Shown here one piece after another: positions 1-7,383 of a stretch of 35,780 nucleotides of DNA (positions within the stretch are counted from its first letter, which is position 1; each line of letters begins with the position of its first letter). Where the stretch lies: assembly GCA_038206985.1 (NCBI GenBank), contig JBBRAH010000031.1:1-35780 (forward strand), written 5' to 3'. The translations under genes and the position numbers were made by a program. Origin of the DNA: CAXMST01 sp038206985. Lineage in GTDB: Bacteria; Actinomycetota; Thermoleophilia; Solirubrobacterales; 70-9. The notes beneath the pieces are model-generated. The model did not search any database, was not told the DNA's origin, and was given only the letters and a program-made list of their open reading frames with translations.

Positions 1-340
1 TCCGGGCAATCTCGGGTCGGGAGACCGGCTGCAGGTAGGCGACGATCGCCAGCGTCTCCGCCTGTGCCTGGGTGAGCGGCGGGGTCTTGGGCCGGGCGAG
101 CAGGCGTCGCGCCGCGAGCTCGGCGCTGGGATCGGTTGCCAGCGTGTAGCCGCCGGAGACCTCCCTGAGCACCAATCCCCTCTTGCCGGGTCCGAGCTCG
201 TCGGCGAGCAGGTCGAGCGCGTTGCGGACCTGAACCTCGCTCATCTCGCAGGCCTCGATCAACTCGCCGACCGGAACCGGATCCGGCGAGAGGAACAGCA
301 GCGCCTCGATGGTGCGTGCGAGATCGGCGGCTGAGCTCAT
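1..340 (-). CDS. scpB: Segregation and condensation protein ScpB (3' part missing)
   Basis: Reading the minus strand from the ATG at 340 gives an open frame to the window edge (about 113 residues; the C-terminus lies outside). It begins MSSAADLARTIEALLFLSPD and contains SGGYTLATDP and TQAQAETLAIVAYLQPVSRPEI, the tandem winged-helix pattern of ScpB. ScpB binds ScpA and, with SMC, forms the bacterial condensin that acts in chromosome segregation. Its ATG overlaps the scpA stop by four bases (337-340), so the two are translationally coupled, as is usual for this pair. No oddity is seen in the part present. Confidence 0.93.
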   Translation of the reverse strand, partial: MSSAADLARTIEALLFLSPDPVPVGELIEACEMSEVQVRNALDLLADELGPGKRGLVLREVSGGYTLATDPSAELAARRLLARPKTPPLTQAQAETLAIVAYLQPVSRPEIAR

Positions 341-1092
341 GCGGTCCGGGCCTCCCTGGAGTCGTCGGCGACGTGGCCCGCGAGGATCTCGATCGGGCCG
401 AAGTTGGTGGGCTGGCTCCAGGTCGCCTCGCCCTCCTTGTGCATCTCCAGCAGGGCGAAAATCGTCACCGCCTGGGTGAGCCGGTCCTCGGTCCCGAACT
501 CCGCGTCGAAGTCGAGCTTGCGAGCGGCGCCGAGCAGATCGCGCAGCACCTCGAGCCGACGCTCGAGGCTGACCGTGGGCCGGATGTGGCTGGTGTCGAG
601 CTTCGGCGGGATCCGCAGTAGCCCGCCCAGGGCGGCCCCGAGCTGGTCGGGCTGATAGACGTGGCGGGCGGCGTCGACCGACACCCGGCGCAGGTGCGGC
701 GGTAGCGGCGCCGAGCGATACAGGTAGGGACGCTCGCGCTCGAAACGCTCGGCCAGATCGGCACCGGCGGTCTTGTAGCGCCGGTACTCCAGCATCCGCG
801 CGATCAGCTCTTCGGCCGCCTCCTCCGGGCCGAGATCGAGATCGACCTCCTCCTCGGTGGGCAGCATCAGCCGGGACTTGAGCTCCAGCAGAGCGGCGAT
901 CAGGACCAGAAACTCGGTCGCCGCCTCGAGGTCGAGCTCGCCGCGTTCCTCGAGCCGCTCGATGTAGGCGACCACGACCTCGCCGAGCGCGATCTCGAGC
1001 AGGCTGATCTCCTCGCGCAGCACGATCGCCAGCAGCAGGTCGAAGGGGCCTGCGAACACGTCGAGGTCGAGCTCGAGATCAGCGGAGCGCAT
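337..1092 (-). CDS. scpA: Segregation and condensation protein ScpA (kleisin)
   Basis: 251 residues, normal for ScpA. The N-terminal kleisin signature is clear: LDVFAGPFDLLLAIVLREE near residues 10-28, then the helical segment EFLVLIAALLELKSRLMLP that contacts the SMC neck, and a C-terminal winged helix (LTQAVTIFALLEMHKEGEA). It bridges SMC head domains and recruits ScpB. The gene lies 27 bases after the trpS stop and is followed by scpB with a 4-bp overlap. No good ribosome binding site precedes the ATG. Instead TAGGCT lies six bases upstream (1104-1099), so an internal leaderless promoter may drive scpAB apart from trpS. Confidence 0.95.
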   Translation of the reverse strand: MRSADLELDLDVFAGPFDLLLAIVLREEISLLEIALGEVVVAYIERLEERGELDLEAATEFLVLIAALLELKSRLMLPTEEEVDLDLGPEEAAEELIARMLEYRRYKTAGADLAERFERERPYLYRSAPLPPHLRRVSVDAARHVYQPDQLGAALGGLLRIPPKLDTSHIRPTVSLERRLEVLRDLLGAARKLDFDAEFGTEDRLTQAVTIFALLEMHKEGEATWSQPTNFGPIEILAGHVADDSREARTA

Positions 1093-1098
1093 GCCTCT

Positions 1099-1104
1099 AG
1101 CCTA
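1099..1104 (-). promoter_or_regulatory. Candidate leaderless -10 element for scpA
   Basis: TAGGCT (TAnnnT form of the -10 hexamer) read on the minus strand, followed by exactly six bases and the scpA ATG at 1092. No matching -35 was found. The same hexamer with the same six-base gap precedes the gene starting at 3402, and a nine-base version precedes the gene at 8630. Confidence 0.45.
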
Positions 1105-1119
1105 GACGTGCAAACGGCG

Positions 1120-2163
1120 TCAGGCCCGTTCGCCCACGCCCATCGCCGCGCGCACGTCGGCGAGCGTGTCGGTGGCGATCGCACGGGCCTTGTCGGCACC
1201 GAGTGACAGCAAGCGCTCGAGCTCGGCCTCGTCGGCGCGCAGCTCCGCGTAGCGCTCGCGGACCGGTTGCAGGTACTCGACCACAGCCTCGGCCACGGCT
1301 CCCTTGAAGTCTCCGTAACCCTTGCCCTCGAAGTCGGCTTCGATCTGATCCGCGGTCTTCCCGGTGGTCACCGCGAGGATGTCGATCAGGTTCCCGATCC
1401 CCTCCTTGCCAAGACCACGCACGACCTCGCGACCCGAGTCGGTGACCGCGCTCTTCAGCTTCTTGGTGGTCGCCTTCTCGTCGTCGAGCACGTAGACGGT
1501 GCCCTGCTCGGAGCCGCTGGTCGTCGACATCTTGGCGGTCGGATCCTGAAGGTCCATGATTCGCGCCCCAACCTCCGGGATCACGTGGTCGGGCTCGACC
1601 AGCAACGGCTTGCCCGCGCCGAAGCGCTCGTTGAAGCGTCGCGCCACCTCGCGCATCAGCTCGATGTGCTGGCGCTGGTCGTCGCCGACCGGAACCTCGG
1701 TCGCCCGGTAGGCGAGCACGTCGGCCGCCTGCAGGACCGGGTAGTTGAAGATCCCGGCGCTGACGAAACCGCCCTGCTTGCTCTCGATCTGCTCGCGCTT
1801 GACCTTCCACTGGTGCATCCGGTTGAGATCGCCCCAGGCCGTGACCCCGCCCAGCAGCCAGGTGAGCTCGGTGTGCTCGCGCACATCCCCCTGGCGGAAG
1901 AGGATGCAGCGGGCCGGGTCGAGGCCGGCGGCCAGCAGGATGGCGGTCGTGTCGTAGACGCGCTCGCGCAGCTCAACCGGGTCGTACTCGACCGTGATCG
2001 CGTGCAGATCGACGATGCAGTAGATCGACTCGTCGGTCGCGGTGCGGTCCTGGCCCTCGACGTACTGGCTGATCGCACCGATGTAGTTGCCGAGGTGCTT
2101 GCGCCCGGTCGGCTGGATCCCGCTGAAGATTCTGGTGTCGGTCTGGCTCCCGCTGTCAGTCAC
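1120..2163 (-). CDS. trpS: Tryptophan--tRNA ligase
   Basis: 347 residues, typical for bacterial TrpRS (class Ic). It charges tRNA-Trp in the cytoplasm. The ATP-binding HIGH-like motif lies in SGIQPTGRKHLGNYIGA (residues 14-30) and the KMSKS-like loop is KMSTT at residues 211-215, preceded by the family segment RIMDLQDPTA. The stretch GDDQRQHIELMREVARRFN is also characteristic. Translation starts at GTG (2163-2161), which overlaps the stop of the DJ-1 gene (GTGA), so the two are coupled. It sits between the DJ-1 gene and scpA in a same-strand run. No transcription attenuator or T-box fits, because the start overlaps the preceding gene. Confidence 0.97.
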   Translation of the reverse strand: MTDSGSQTDTRIFSGIQPTGRKHLGNYIGAISQYVEGQDRTATDESIYCIVDLHAITVEYDPVELRERVYDTTAILLAAGLDPARCILFRQGDVREHTELTWLLGGVTAWGDLNRMHQWKVKREQIESKQGGFVSAGIFNYPVLQAADVLAYRATEVPVGDDQRQHIELMREVARRFNERFGAGKPLLVEPDHVIPEVGARIMDLQDPTAKMSTTSGSEQGTVYVLDDEKATTKKLKSAVTDSGREVVRGLGKEGIGNLIDILAVTTGKTADQIEADFEGKGYGDFKGAVAEAVVEYLQPVRERYAELRADEAELERLLSLGADKARAIATDTLADVRAAMGVGERA

Positions 2164-2834
2164 AAAGGGGAATCTATCCCGAGCCGCTCGGCGACCTCCG
2201 CGTCGTTGGTCGCCATGACCGAGCGGACCACGGCCACGAGCTCCTCCGGGGCCTTCTCCAGCGAGCCCGTGTCATGCGGCGGGTCGGGGTCGTACTCGAT
2301 CGCGAGCTGAATGGCCTGCGCCGCGGTCTCGCCCATCAGGTTCTCGACCAGGCGGAGCGCCATGTCGATCCCGGACGAGACCCCGGCGGCGGTCATCACC
2401 TTGCCCCGCTCGACGACCCGCTCTGCCACCGGGACCGCTCCGAGCGCGGCCAGCTCATCGCGAGCGGCCCAGTGCGTGGTCGCCTCGACACCCTCGAGGA
2501 TTCCCGCCGAGGCGAGCAGCAACGAACCCGTGCAGACCGAGGTCGTCCACTCCGAGCTCTTGTGGACCTGCGCGAGCCAGCGCGTGTAGTCGTTGTCCGG
2601 GTCGAGCCAGCGCCGATTGCCGAGGCCACCGGGGACGACCACGATCTGCGGCGCCGGGATCTCATCGAAGCTGCGGTCGGCGCTCACGCCGAGCGCCTGG
2701 GACTCGGTGCGGTACTCACGTACCTCCGGGGCGCAGAACACGACCTCGGCCCCGGGCATGCTCTGCAGGACGTCATAGGGCCCGATCGCGTCGAGCGCTG
2801 TGAAGCCGTCATAGATTGGGATTGCGATCTGTAT
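2160..2834 (-). CDS. DJ-1/PfpI family protein (isonitrile hydratase-like), probable AUA start
   Basis: The core carries the DJ-1/PfpI nucleophile elbow SVCTGSLLLASAGIL (Cys about residue 101 of the 224-residue model), the acidic/Gly motif VVVPGGLG, and TTHW and AGVSSGIDMALRLV as in the ThiJ/isonitrile hydratase branch. The exact substrate is unknown. The first ATG (2759) would remove the first beta-strand and helix. The same frame upstream encodes QIAIPIYDGFTALDAIGPYD, the classic N-terminus of this fold, and stays open to a stop at 2861-2859 with no ATG, GTG or TTG. A strong AAGGAG (2845-2840) sits five bases before ATA (2834-2832), so I place the start there. The fallback is ATG 2759 (199 residues). 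The gene follows the DUF1697 gene by 28 bases and overlaps trpS by 4. Confidence 0.85.
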   Translation of the reverse strand: MQIAIPIYDGFTALDAIGPYDVLQSMPGAEVVFCAPEVREYRTESQALGVSADRSFDEIPAPQIVVVPGGLGNRRWLDPDNDYTRWLAQVHKSSEWTTSVCTGSLLLASAGILEGVEATTHWAARDELAALGAVPVAERVVERGKVMTAAGVSSGIDMALRLVENLMGETAAQAIQLAIEYDPDPPHDTGSLEKAPEELVAVVRSVMATNDAEVAERLGIDSPL

Positions 2835-2839
2835 CTCTA

Positions 2840-2845
2840 CTCCTT
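2840..2845 (-). promoter_or_regulatory. Shine-Dalgarno sequence pointing to a non-canonical start
   Basis: AAGGAG on the minus strand, five bases (TAGAG) before the codon ATA at 2834-2832. This is ideal spacing for an initiation codon, yet no ATG, GTG or TTG lies in frame there. It decides the start chosen for the DJ-1 family gene. Confidence 0.6.
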
Positions 2846-2862
2846 GGTTCAGGATCGGTTAT

Positions 2863-3402
2863 TCAGGACAAATGCTTGGACGTGATCTGCTCGATCGTGC
2901 CCATGGTCCGCTGCGTGTAGGCGCCGAGCAGCTCGCCGACGAGCTTGGTGTCGAGTTCGCTCTCCATCGTCGCCCCGGAAGGGAGCCAATAGAGCTCGCT
3001 GCCCTCGATCGCCAGCCGGTCGTCCGTCGTCGCCAGCGCCAGCACTTCGTCCCGGGCCTTCTTCGGAGGTGCCTTCTCGAGCAGCAGGACCTGCAGCTTC
3101 CCCTTGGGGCCGGCGGTCCTGGCGCCGTCGAACGGGTCAGCCGCGGCGATCGCCCGCACGGCGTCGGCATCACGCAGCATCACGGGTACCTCGAAGCCGA
3201 TCGCATCCTCCAGGCCATCCTCCAGCGCGCTCGTGATCCGCTCCGGGGAACGCATGCCGGTCGAGACGATCAGATTGCCGCTGGCGCGGAACGTCGCGGC
3301 ATCCTCGAACCCCGCCGCCTCGGCAGCCGCCTTCAGATCGTCATTGGTGACGCGCCTGCCACCGACGTTGATCGCCCGGAGAAACGCTGCGAATCTGGCC
3401 AC
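2863..3402 (-). CDS. DUF1697 family protein
   Basis: 179 residues. The N-terminus ARFAAFLRAINVGGRR, followed by TFRASGNLIVST and FEVPVMLRDADAVRAIAAADPF, matches the DUF1697 family, whose members are small cytoplasmic alpha/beta proteins of unknown function. The end, TMGTIEQITSKHLS, is near the usual C-terminal RNWNT-type motif but diverged. Start is GTG (3402-3400); no Shine-Dalgarno is visible, and TAGGCT lies six bases upstream, suggesting a leaderless transcript beginning the run DUF1697, DJ-1, trpS. The gene lies 21 bases after the stop of the upstream beta-propeller gene. Confidence 0.88.
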   Translation of the reverse strand: MARFAAFLRAINVGGRRVTNDDLKAAAEAAGFEDAATFRASGNLIVSTGMRSPERITSALEDGLEDAIGFEVPVMLRDADAVRAIAAADPFDGARTAGPKGKLQVLLLEKAPPKKARDEVLALATTDDRLAIEGSELYWLPSGATMESELDTKLVGELLGAYTQRTMGTIEQITSKHLS

Positions 3403-3408
3403 ACCCGC

Positions 3409-3414
3409 AGCCTA
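3409..3414 (-). promoter_or_regulatory. Candidate leaderless -10 element for the DUF1697 gene
   Basis: TAGGCT on the minus strand, six bases (GCGGGT) before the GTG start at 3402. Hexamer and spacing are identical to those of scpA. No clear -35 is visible. Confidence 0.45.
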
Positions 3415-3423
3415 CGCAAGCGC

Positions 3424-4482
3424 TCAGCCGGTGGCCGCCCGGCTCGCAGCCCGTCCCTGCTGCATCCGCCGTCGCAAGCCCCACCCGATCATCAGGAGGC
3501 CGAGCACGATCAGCGGGATCGCAATCCAGACCGCCGCGTCGTCACCTCCCGCGTCCGCGTCGGCGGGCTCAGGCGCGACCGCAACCCAGTCGTCGGTCGA
3601 GATCGTCGCGAGCTCGGCGCCGCCGCGATCGCGCACGGCGATACTGCCACCGTCAGGTGCGGGCTCCAGCGTCACCTTGAACAGACTCGGGAACGGACCG
3701 CCGGGGCCAGCGGCGAGCATGTCGAGGTCAATGCAGAGCGCCTTGCCGTCGGCCGTGTTGAGCGCATGCACGAACGGGGTCTCCCCCGCCCCGTCATACA
3801 GCGTGTAGGCCCAGGCGCCGTCGGGACTGGTCTCGCGCGTGATCGGGAAGCCGCGCATCACCACGGGTGCAGTGCGCGAATCGATGATCGGCTCCTTACG
3901 CAGGCTCTCGCTCGTCACGTCGTAGGCGCGCACCTCGTACTTCGTCGGGTCGCGCGGAGAGAGGTAGTGGATCAGGTAGATCAAGCTGCCGTCCGGAGAG
4001 ATCGCGTCGAAGCTGAAGTCGCCATCGAGGTCGATCGTGGAGATCCGCTTCAGCTTCTCGGTATCGAGAACCACGAGGCGGGTCTCGCGACGCGGGAAGC
4101 TGATGCGCGGTTCGATCAGAGCCAGGCTCGCTCCGTCGGCGGCCATGCCGCTGGTCGTCCCGTCGAAAGCGACCCCCGGCACGGCGAGAATGCCGTCCAG
4201 TGAAGTTCGCTCGAGGCTGCGGTCACGCCCGCTTCCATCCGCGGCGGTGACCTTCAGCACCTCGGTCTCGCCGCGCCGAGCCAGGGCGTAGAAATGCGCG
4301 CTGCCGTCGCGGGCCGAGATCCCGGTGTCGGTCGTATCGAGATTGGCCACGGGCAGCCCGTCGGCGGCGGCGCGCGGAGCAAGGAGCACCAGGATGCTCA
4401 CGGCCACGGCCGCCGCCGCGGTCAGCCAGATGCGGAAGTTCGGGTCGCTCGTGACCCGGTGCGCGAATCTCGTTGCGGACAT
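3424..4482 (-). CDS. Exported membrane-anchored beta-propeller-like protein, unknown function
   Basis: 352 residues from ATG 4482, chosen because GGAGAG lies eight bases upstream and because the frame further upstream encodes Arg-rich low-complexity sequence. Residues 1-40 form a signal peptide (FRIWLTAAAAVAVSILVLLAP). The body has repeated SPDG-type blades (AISPDGSLIYLIHY, TSPDGAWAYTLYDG, APDGGSIAVRD) like WD40/TolB propellers. A C-terminal membrane helix (AVWIAIPLIVLGLLMIGWGL) is followed by the basic tail RRRMQQGRAASR, so the propeller should face outside. The gene is divergent from the ECF sigma factor gene and resembles the two propeller proteins of that operon in style, suggesting a shared envelope role. 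No enzymatic motif is seen. Confidence 0.8.
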   Translation of the reverse strand: MSATRFAHRVTSDPNFRIWLTAAAAVAVSILVLLAPRAAADGLPVANLDTTDTGISARDGSAHFYALARRGETEVLKVTAADGSGRDRSLERTSLDGILAVPGVAFDGTTSGMAADGASLALIEPRISFPRRETRLVVLDTEKLKRISTIDLDGDFSFDAISPDGSLIYLIHYLSPRDPTKYEVRAYDVTSESLRKEPIIDSRTAPVVMRGFPITRETSPDGAWAYTLYDGAGETPFVHALNTADGKALCIDLDMLAAGPGGPFPSLFKVTLEPAPDGGSIAVRDRGGAELATISTDDWVAVAPEPADADAGGDDAAVWIAIPLIVLGLLMIGWGLRRRMQQGRAASRAATG

Positions 4483-4504
4483 GATGCTGCTCTCCGATCG
4501 GTGG

Positions 4505-4530
4505 GGACGGACTCTGAGAGGAGTACGTCC
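4505..4530. repeat. Inverted repeat in the divergent promoter region
   Basis: Arms GGACGGACTC (4505-4514) and GAGTACGTCC (4521-4530) pair at nine of ten positions around a six-base loop. It lies between the divergent beta-propeller gene and the sigma factor gene, close to the former's start, so it may be an operator or a 5' leader hairpin. Confidence 0.4.
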
Positions 4531-4544
4531 GGGACATCGCAATC

Positions 4545-4557
4545 GGTCCCAGGGACC
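4545..4557. repeat. Perfect 13-bp palindrome GGTCCCAGGGACC
   Basis: GGTCCC-A-GGGACC is perfectly symmetric and lies in the 197-bp gap (4483-4679) between two divergent genes. GGGAC also occurs just before it (4531-4535). It could be an operator or part of an ECF-type -35 region; there is no direct evidence for either. Confidence 0.4.
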
Positions 4558-4679
4558 TCCCGAGGGCGCGCGCCCGTATCCCTTCCTGGATGGTGCTTCC
4601 GCGCCCACTTCAGCCATGCCCCGCCCGCGGGCCGAGCCTCGCAATAGCGTGGTTTGGCGCGCGGGAGGAAACTAGCGCC

Positions 4680-5252
4680 ATGTCGCCCCCCGACAAGGAG
4701 GAAAACGGCCGGCTCTCGGGCCGACGCGAGCGGCGCCTGATCCGCAGGGCGCAGGGTGGCTCGCAGGAGGCCGTCGAACTTCTCTTCGAGGCCTTCTGGC
4801 CGCGCGCCTATCGGGCCGCGTACGTCGTGGCGCGGGACCAGGCCGCAGCGGAGGACATCGCCCAGGAAGCATTCCTCGCGGCGATTCGCAAGCTCGACAC
4901 CTTCGACCGCCGCCGGCCCTTCGGGCCCTGGATCCACCGCATCGCGGTCAACCGGGCGATCGACTGGAGCCGCTCGCGCTCCCTGCGCGCCGAGGCGGGA
5001 CCGGACGGCCTCGAGACCCTTGCCGGAGAGGGCTCCCGCCCACACGAGGACCCCGCGCTCGACCCCCGCGCCGATCACCTCCAGGCCGCCCTCGCCGGGC
5101 TGACGCCGGAACACCGGGCGATCGTTGCGATGCGGTACGTGCTGGACCTGACCCCCGGCGAGATCGCTGAGCAGCTCGAACTGCCCCGCGGAACCGTCAA
5201 CTCCCGCCTGCGCCGCGCCCTGGACCAACTCGCTTCGGAGCTGCCCGAGTGA
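4680..5252 (+). CDS. ECF-type RNA polymerase sigma factor (sigma-70 family)
   Basis: 190 residues from ATG 4680, behind GGGAGGA (ten bases upstream). Region 2 is clear at about residues 25-97: AVELLFEAFWPRAYRAAYVV, then AAEDIAQEAFLAAIRKLDTF and PFGPWIHRIAVNRAIDWSR. Region 4 lies near residues 130-186: LTPEHRAIVAMRYVLDLTPG, EIAEQLELPRGTVNSRLRRA. There is no region 1 or 3, as in ECF (group 4) factors, which redirect RNA polymerase to a small regulon, often for envelope stress. The stop overlaps the GTG of the next gene (GTGA, 5249-5252), the usual arrangement with an anti-sigma factor. The longer frame from 4590 lacks homology at its front. Confidence 0.95.
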   Translation: MSPPDKEENGRLSGRRERRLIRRAQGGSQEAVELLFEAFWPRAYRAAYVVARDQAAAEDIAQEAFLAAIRKLDTFDRRRPFGPWIHRIAVNRAIDWSRSRSLRAEAGPDGLETLAGEGSRPHEDPALDPRADHLQAALAGLTPEHRAIVAMRYVLDLTPGEIAEQLELPRGTVNSRLRRALDQLASELPE

Positions 5253-6520
5253 GCCCGCGCGACCGACAGGCGCTCGAGGCCGAGCTCCGGGATCTGCGGG
5301 CGCCAGAGGAGGCCGCAGCGCGGTCCAGGACCCACCACGCCGTGACGCTGGCCGCCCTGCGGGCGCAGCAGGATCAGGAGACGGAGACGGAGACGCAGCG
5401 CGACTCCAGCGCCGCCGGACGGCTGCGCGCGCGGCTGCCGCGGGACCCGCGCCCCGCGATCGTCGCCTTGGTTGCGGCGCTGCTGGCCGGCCTGATGCTC
5501 AGCCCCGCGGGGGCCTCGGTCCGCGGCTGGATCCAGGAAGCGATCGGCCCGGAGCCGACAACGCGCTCGGTGCCGCTGAAGCTGCCCGCCGAGGGATCGA
5601 TCCTCACCGTCAACGACGGCGGCGCCTGGGTCGCATCCCAGAATGGCTCGATCCGGCGGCTCGGCGACTACAGCCAGACAACCTTTTCCCCGCGCGGTCT
5701 CAACTACGCGGTCGCCGACGGCCGCGAGCTGGCGGCGGTCAACGCCGAGGGTGATCTGCAGTGGAAGCTGCTCGCCCCGGGACGCGTCGCCGACCCGGCC
5801 TGGGCGCCGAGCGGCATCCGGATCGCCTACCGGGCCGGGCCGGACCTCCGCTTGATTGACGGCGACGGCGAGAACGACCGGCTCTTCGCACCGAACGCGG
5901 GCGCTGCGGCGGGTTCCGTCTGGCGCACCGATGTCGAGGGCGAGACCGCGCGCGACGTCCTTGCCTGGCTCGGTCGCGACGGCGACATCCGGATCGCCGA
6001 CGTCCTCTCGAGCGCCGAGCCGACAACGATCCAGCCCGCCGGCATGGTGCGCGCGTTGACCTGGCTGACCGACGGTCGCCTCGTGGTCGCCGGCGATCGC
6101 GAGCTCGCCGTCTACTCGGTGGCGGGAACGCGCGAGAGCGCCTTACCGTTGCCGCGCGGCGGCAGAGTCACGGACATCGCTGCCGACCCCAGCGACCAGC
6201 GTGTGGCACTCGCGCGGAGCACCGGTCGCGCCGGCGGCGGCAGCGAGCTGCTCCTCGCCCGGGTCGAGGCGGGCAAGCAGCGCCAACGCGTCCTGTTCTC
6301 CGGTCCGGGACTGATCGTCGGCGTCGCCTTTGCCCCGGACGGAAGCTGGGTCGGCTTCGGCTGGCCGCCGGCCGACTCCTGGCTCTTTGCCCGGCCACAG
6401 GAAAACACGAAGCTGCTCAAGGGCATCCACGCCGCGCCAGAGATCAGTGGCCGCTTCTCCGAAGGCGCCGACGCCCTGCTCGGCCCCGGCTTCCCGGAGG
6501 TAATCGACTGGTGCTGCTGA
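5249..6520 (+). CDS. Single-pass membrane protein with beta-propeller-like outer domain; likely anti-sigma factor
   Basis: 423 residues; GTG start overlaps the sigma factor stop by four bases. Residues 1-69 are hydrophilic and charged (cytoplasmic, with RSRTHHAVTLAALRAQQ), followed by one membrane helix at about 70-88 (AIVALVAALLAGLMLSPAG). The outer part (about 100-420) has propeller-type strands: GGAWVASQNGSIRRLGDY, WAPSGIRIAYRAGPDLRLID, FAPDGSWVGFGW. It ends in DWCC. Position and topology fit a membrane anti-sigma factor whose sensor is a propeller, but the cytoplasmic part lacks an obvious HxxxCxxC zinc motif, so that role is inferred from context. Proteins of this layout after ECF factors are, from memory, frequent in Thermoleophilia and uncharacterised. 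Confidence 0.82.
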   Translation: MSPRDRQALEAELRDLRAPEEAAARSRTHHAVTLAALRAQQDQETETETQRDSSAAGRLRARLPRDPRPAIVALVAALLAGLMLSPAGASVRGWIQEAIGPEPTTRSVPLKLPAEGSILTVNDGGAWVASQNGSIRRLGDYSQTTFSPRGLNYAVADGRELAAVNAEGDLQWKLLAPGRVADPAWAPSGIRIAYRAGPDLRLIDGDGENDRLFAPNAGAAAGSVWRTDVEGETARDVLAWLGRDGDIRIADVLSSAEPTTIQPAGMVRALTWLTDGRLVVAGDRELAVYSVAGTRESALPLPRGGRVTDIAADPSDQRVALARSTGRAGGGSELLLARVEAGKQRQRVLFSGPGLIVGVAFAPDGSWVGFGWPPADSWLFARPQENTKLLKGIHAAPEISGRFSEGADALLGPGFPEVIDWCC

Positions 6521-6576
6521 ACGGGGGCTCGCGAGTCGGCGGGGACCTGCAGCGCTCCGGGATCCGTAGCCGGGGT

Positions 6577-7383
6577 ATGGGAAAGAACATCAGGGGACAA
6601 AGCGTGGCCGGCGCTGTGTTGGTCGCGATCGCGCTACTCGCGGCCCTCACTGCTGACCGGGCGGCAGCCGGCTACGACATCGCTCACGCCGTCGAGAGAA
6701 CCTGCGAGCCGGGAGGGCCGCTGCTGTTCAGGGATGAGTTCAAGGCGCGCGACGACCGGCTCACCACGCCGGGCGCTGTGATCGCCTGCCCCAAGGGAGG
6801 CCTCGACGAGCAGCTGCAGATCGCCGCCGGTCCGGAGCGGATCGGGGGCGACCGCTACCTCTGCACCTACTACAGCCACCAGAACGGGGCGGGCCATGAC
6901 CTCTGCTCGGCGGCGACTTCACGGAGCTCCGGCATCTCCGTGTTGCAGGCCGTGCGCTCCGAGAGACACCGGGACGAGGTGGTGCTCGTCGGCGCGGTGG
7001 ACCCATCCCTCGCGCGCATCGATGCCGCGCCGCGCGGGCTCTTCCGGGCCGTGCGGAGCGCGGGGGCGCCACTGATGATCCCGGTTGATGCGTCGACGGC
7101 GGCCGCGATCGGCGGCGTGGTGCCCTTCAGCTACTTCACCCTGCAGATCCCCGTCTGGGATCTATGCGAAGCGGATCGGCCCCGCTTGATCGCCCGCGAC
7201 TCGAGCGGCAAAGTCGTCGACAGCGAAGGGCTGAGCCGCGGGGTCGCACTGATCGATGGGCCCGGCTCGATCGCCAGCCTCCAGGGCCTGTGCAAGATTG
7301 AGGTCGGGCGTGACAGCAGTGGACTCGACCCGCTGACCCGCGCCGCTGTCACCCTGCAATCGCTGCTGGTCGCTGATCGATGA
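6577..7383 (+). CDS. Exported protein with six conserved-looking cysteines, unknown function
   Basis: From ATG 6577 (268 residues) the product starts MGKNIRGQSVAGAVLVAIAL and continues ALTADRAAA, a normal signal peptide with basic n-region and AAA cleavage site. The mature part has six cysteines (in TCEPGG, IACPKGG, YLCTYY, DLCSAA, DLCEAD, GLCKIE), which could form three disulfides. No known domain was recognised. Alternative starts are GTG 6511 (GGAGG ten bases upstream, overlapping the previous gene) and GTG 6604 (AGGGGA six bases upstream). It overlaps the following lipoprotein gene by four bases (ATGA, 7380-7383), so it belongs to the sigma factor operon. Confidence 0.75.
   Translation: MGKNIRGQSVAGAVLVAIALLAALTADRAAAGYDIAHAVERTCEPGGPLLFRDEFKARDDRLTTPGAVIACPKGGLDEQLQIAAGPERIGGDRYLCTYYSHQNGAGHDLCSAATSRSSGISVLQAVRSERHRDEVVLVGAVDPSLARIDAAPRGLFRAVRSAGAPLMIPVDASTAAAIGGVVPFSYFTLQIPVWDLCEADRPRLIARDSSGKVVDSEGLSRGVALIDGPGSIASLQGLCKIEVGRDSSGLDPLTRAAVTLQSLLVADR

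Noticed and set aside
3403..3408. GCGGGT as a Shine-Dalgarno for the DUF1697 gene
   Set aside because: It touches the start codon and pairs poorly with the anti-Shine-Dalgarno; a leaderless start fits better.
2872..4203. 443-codon plus-strand ORF
   Set aside because: Antisense to the DUF1697 and propeller genes, Arg/His-rich, no domain.
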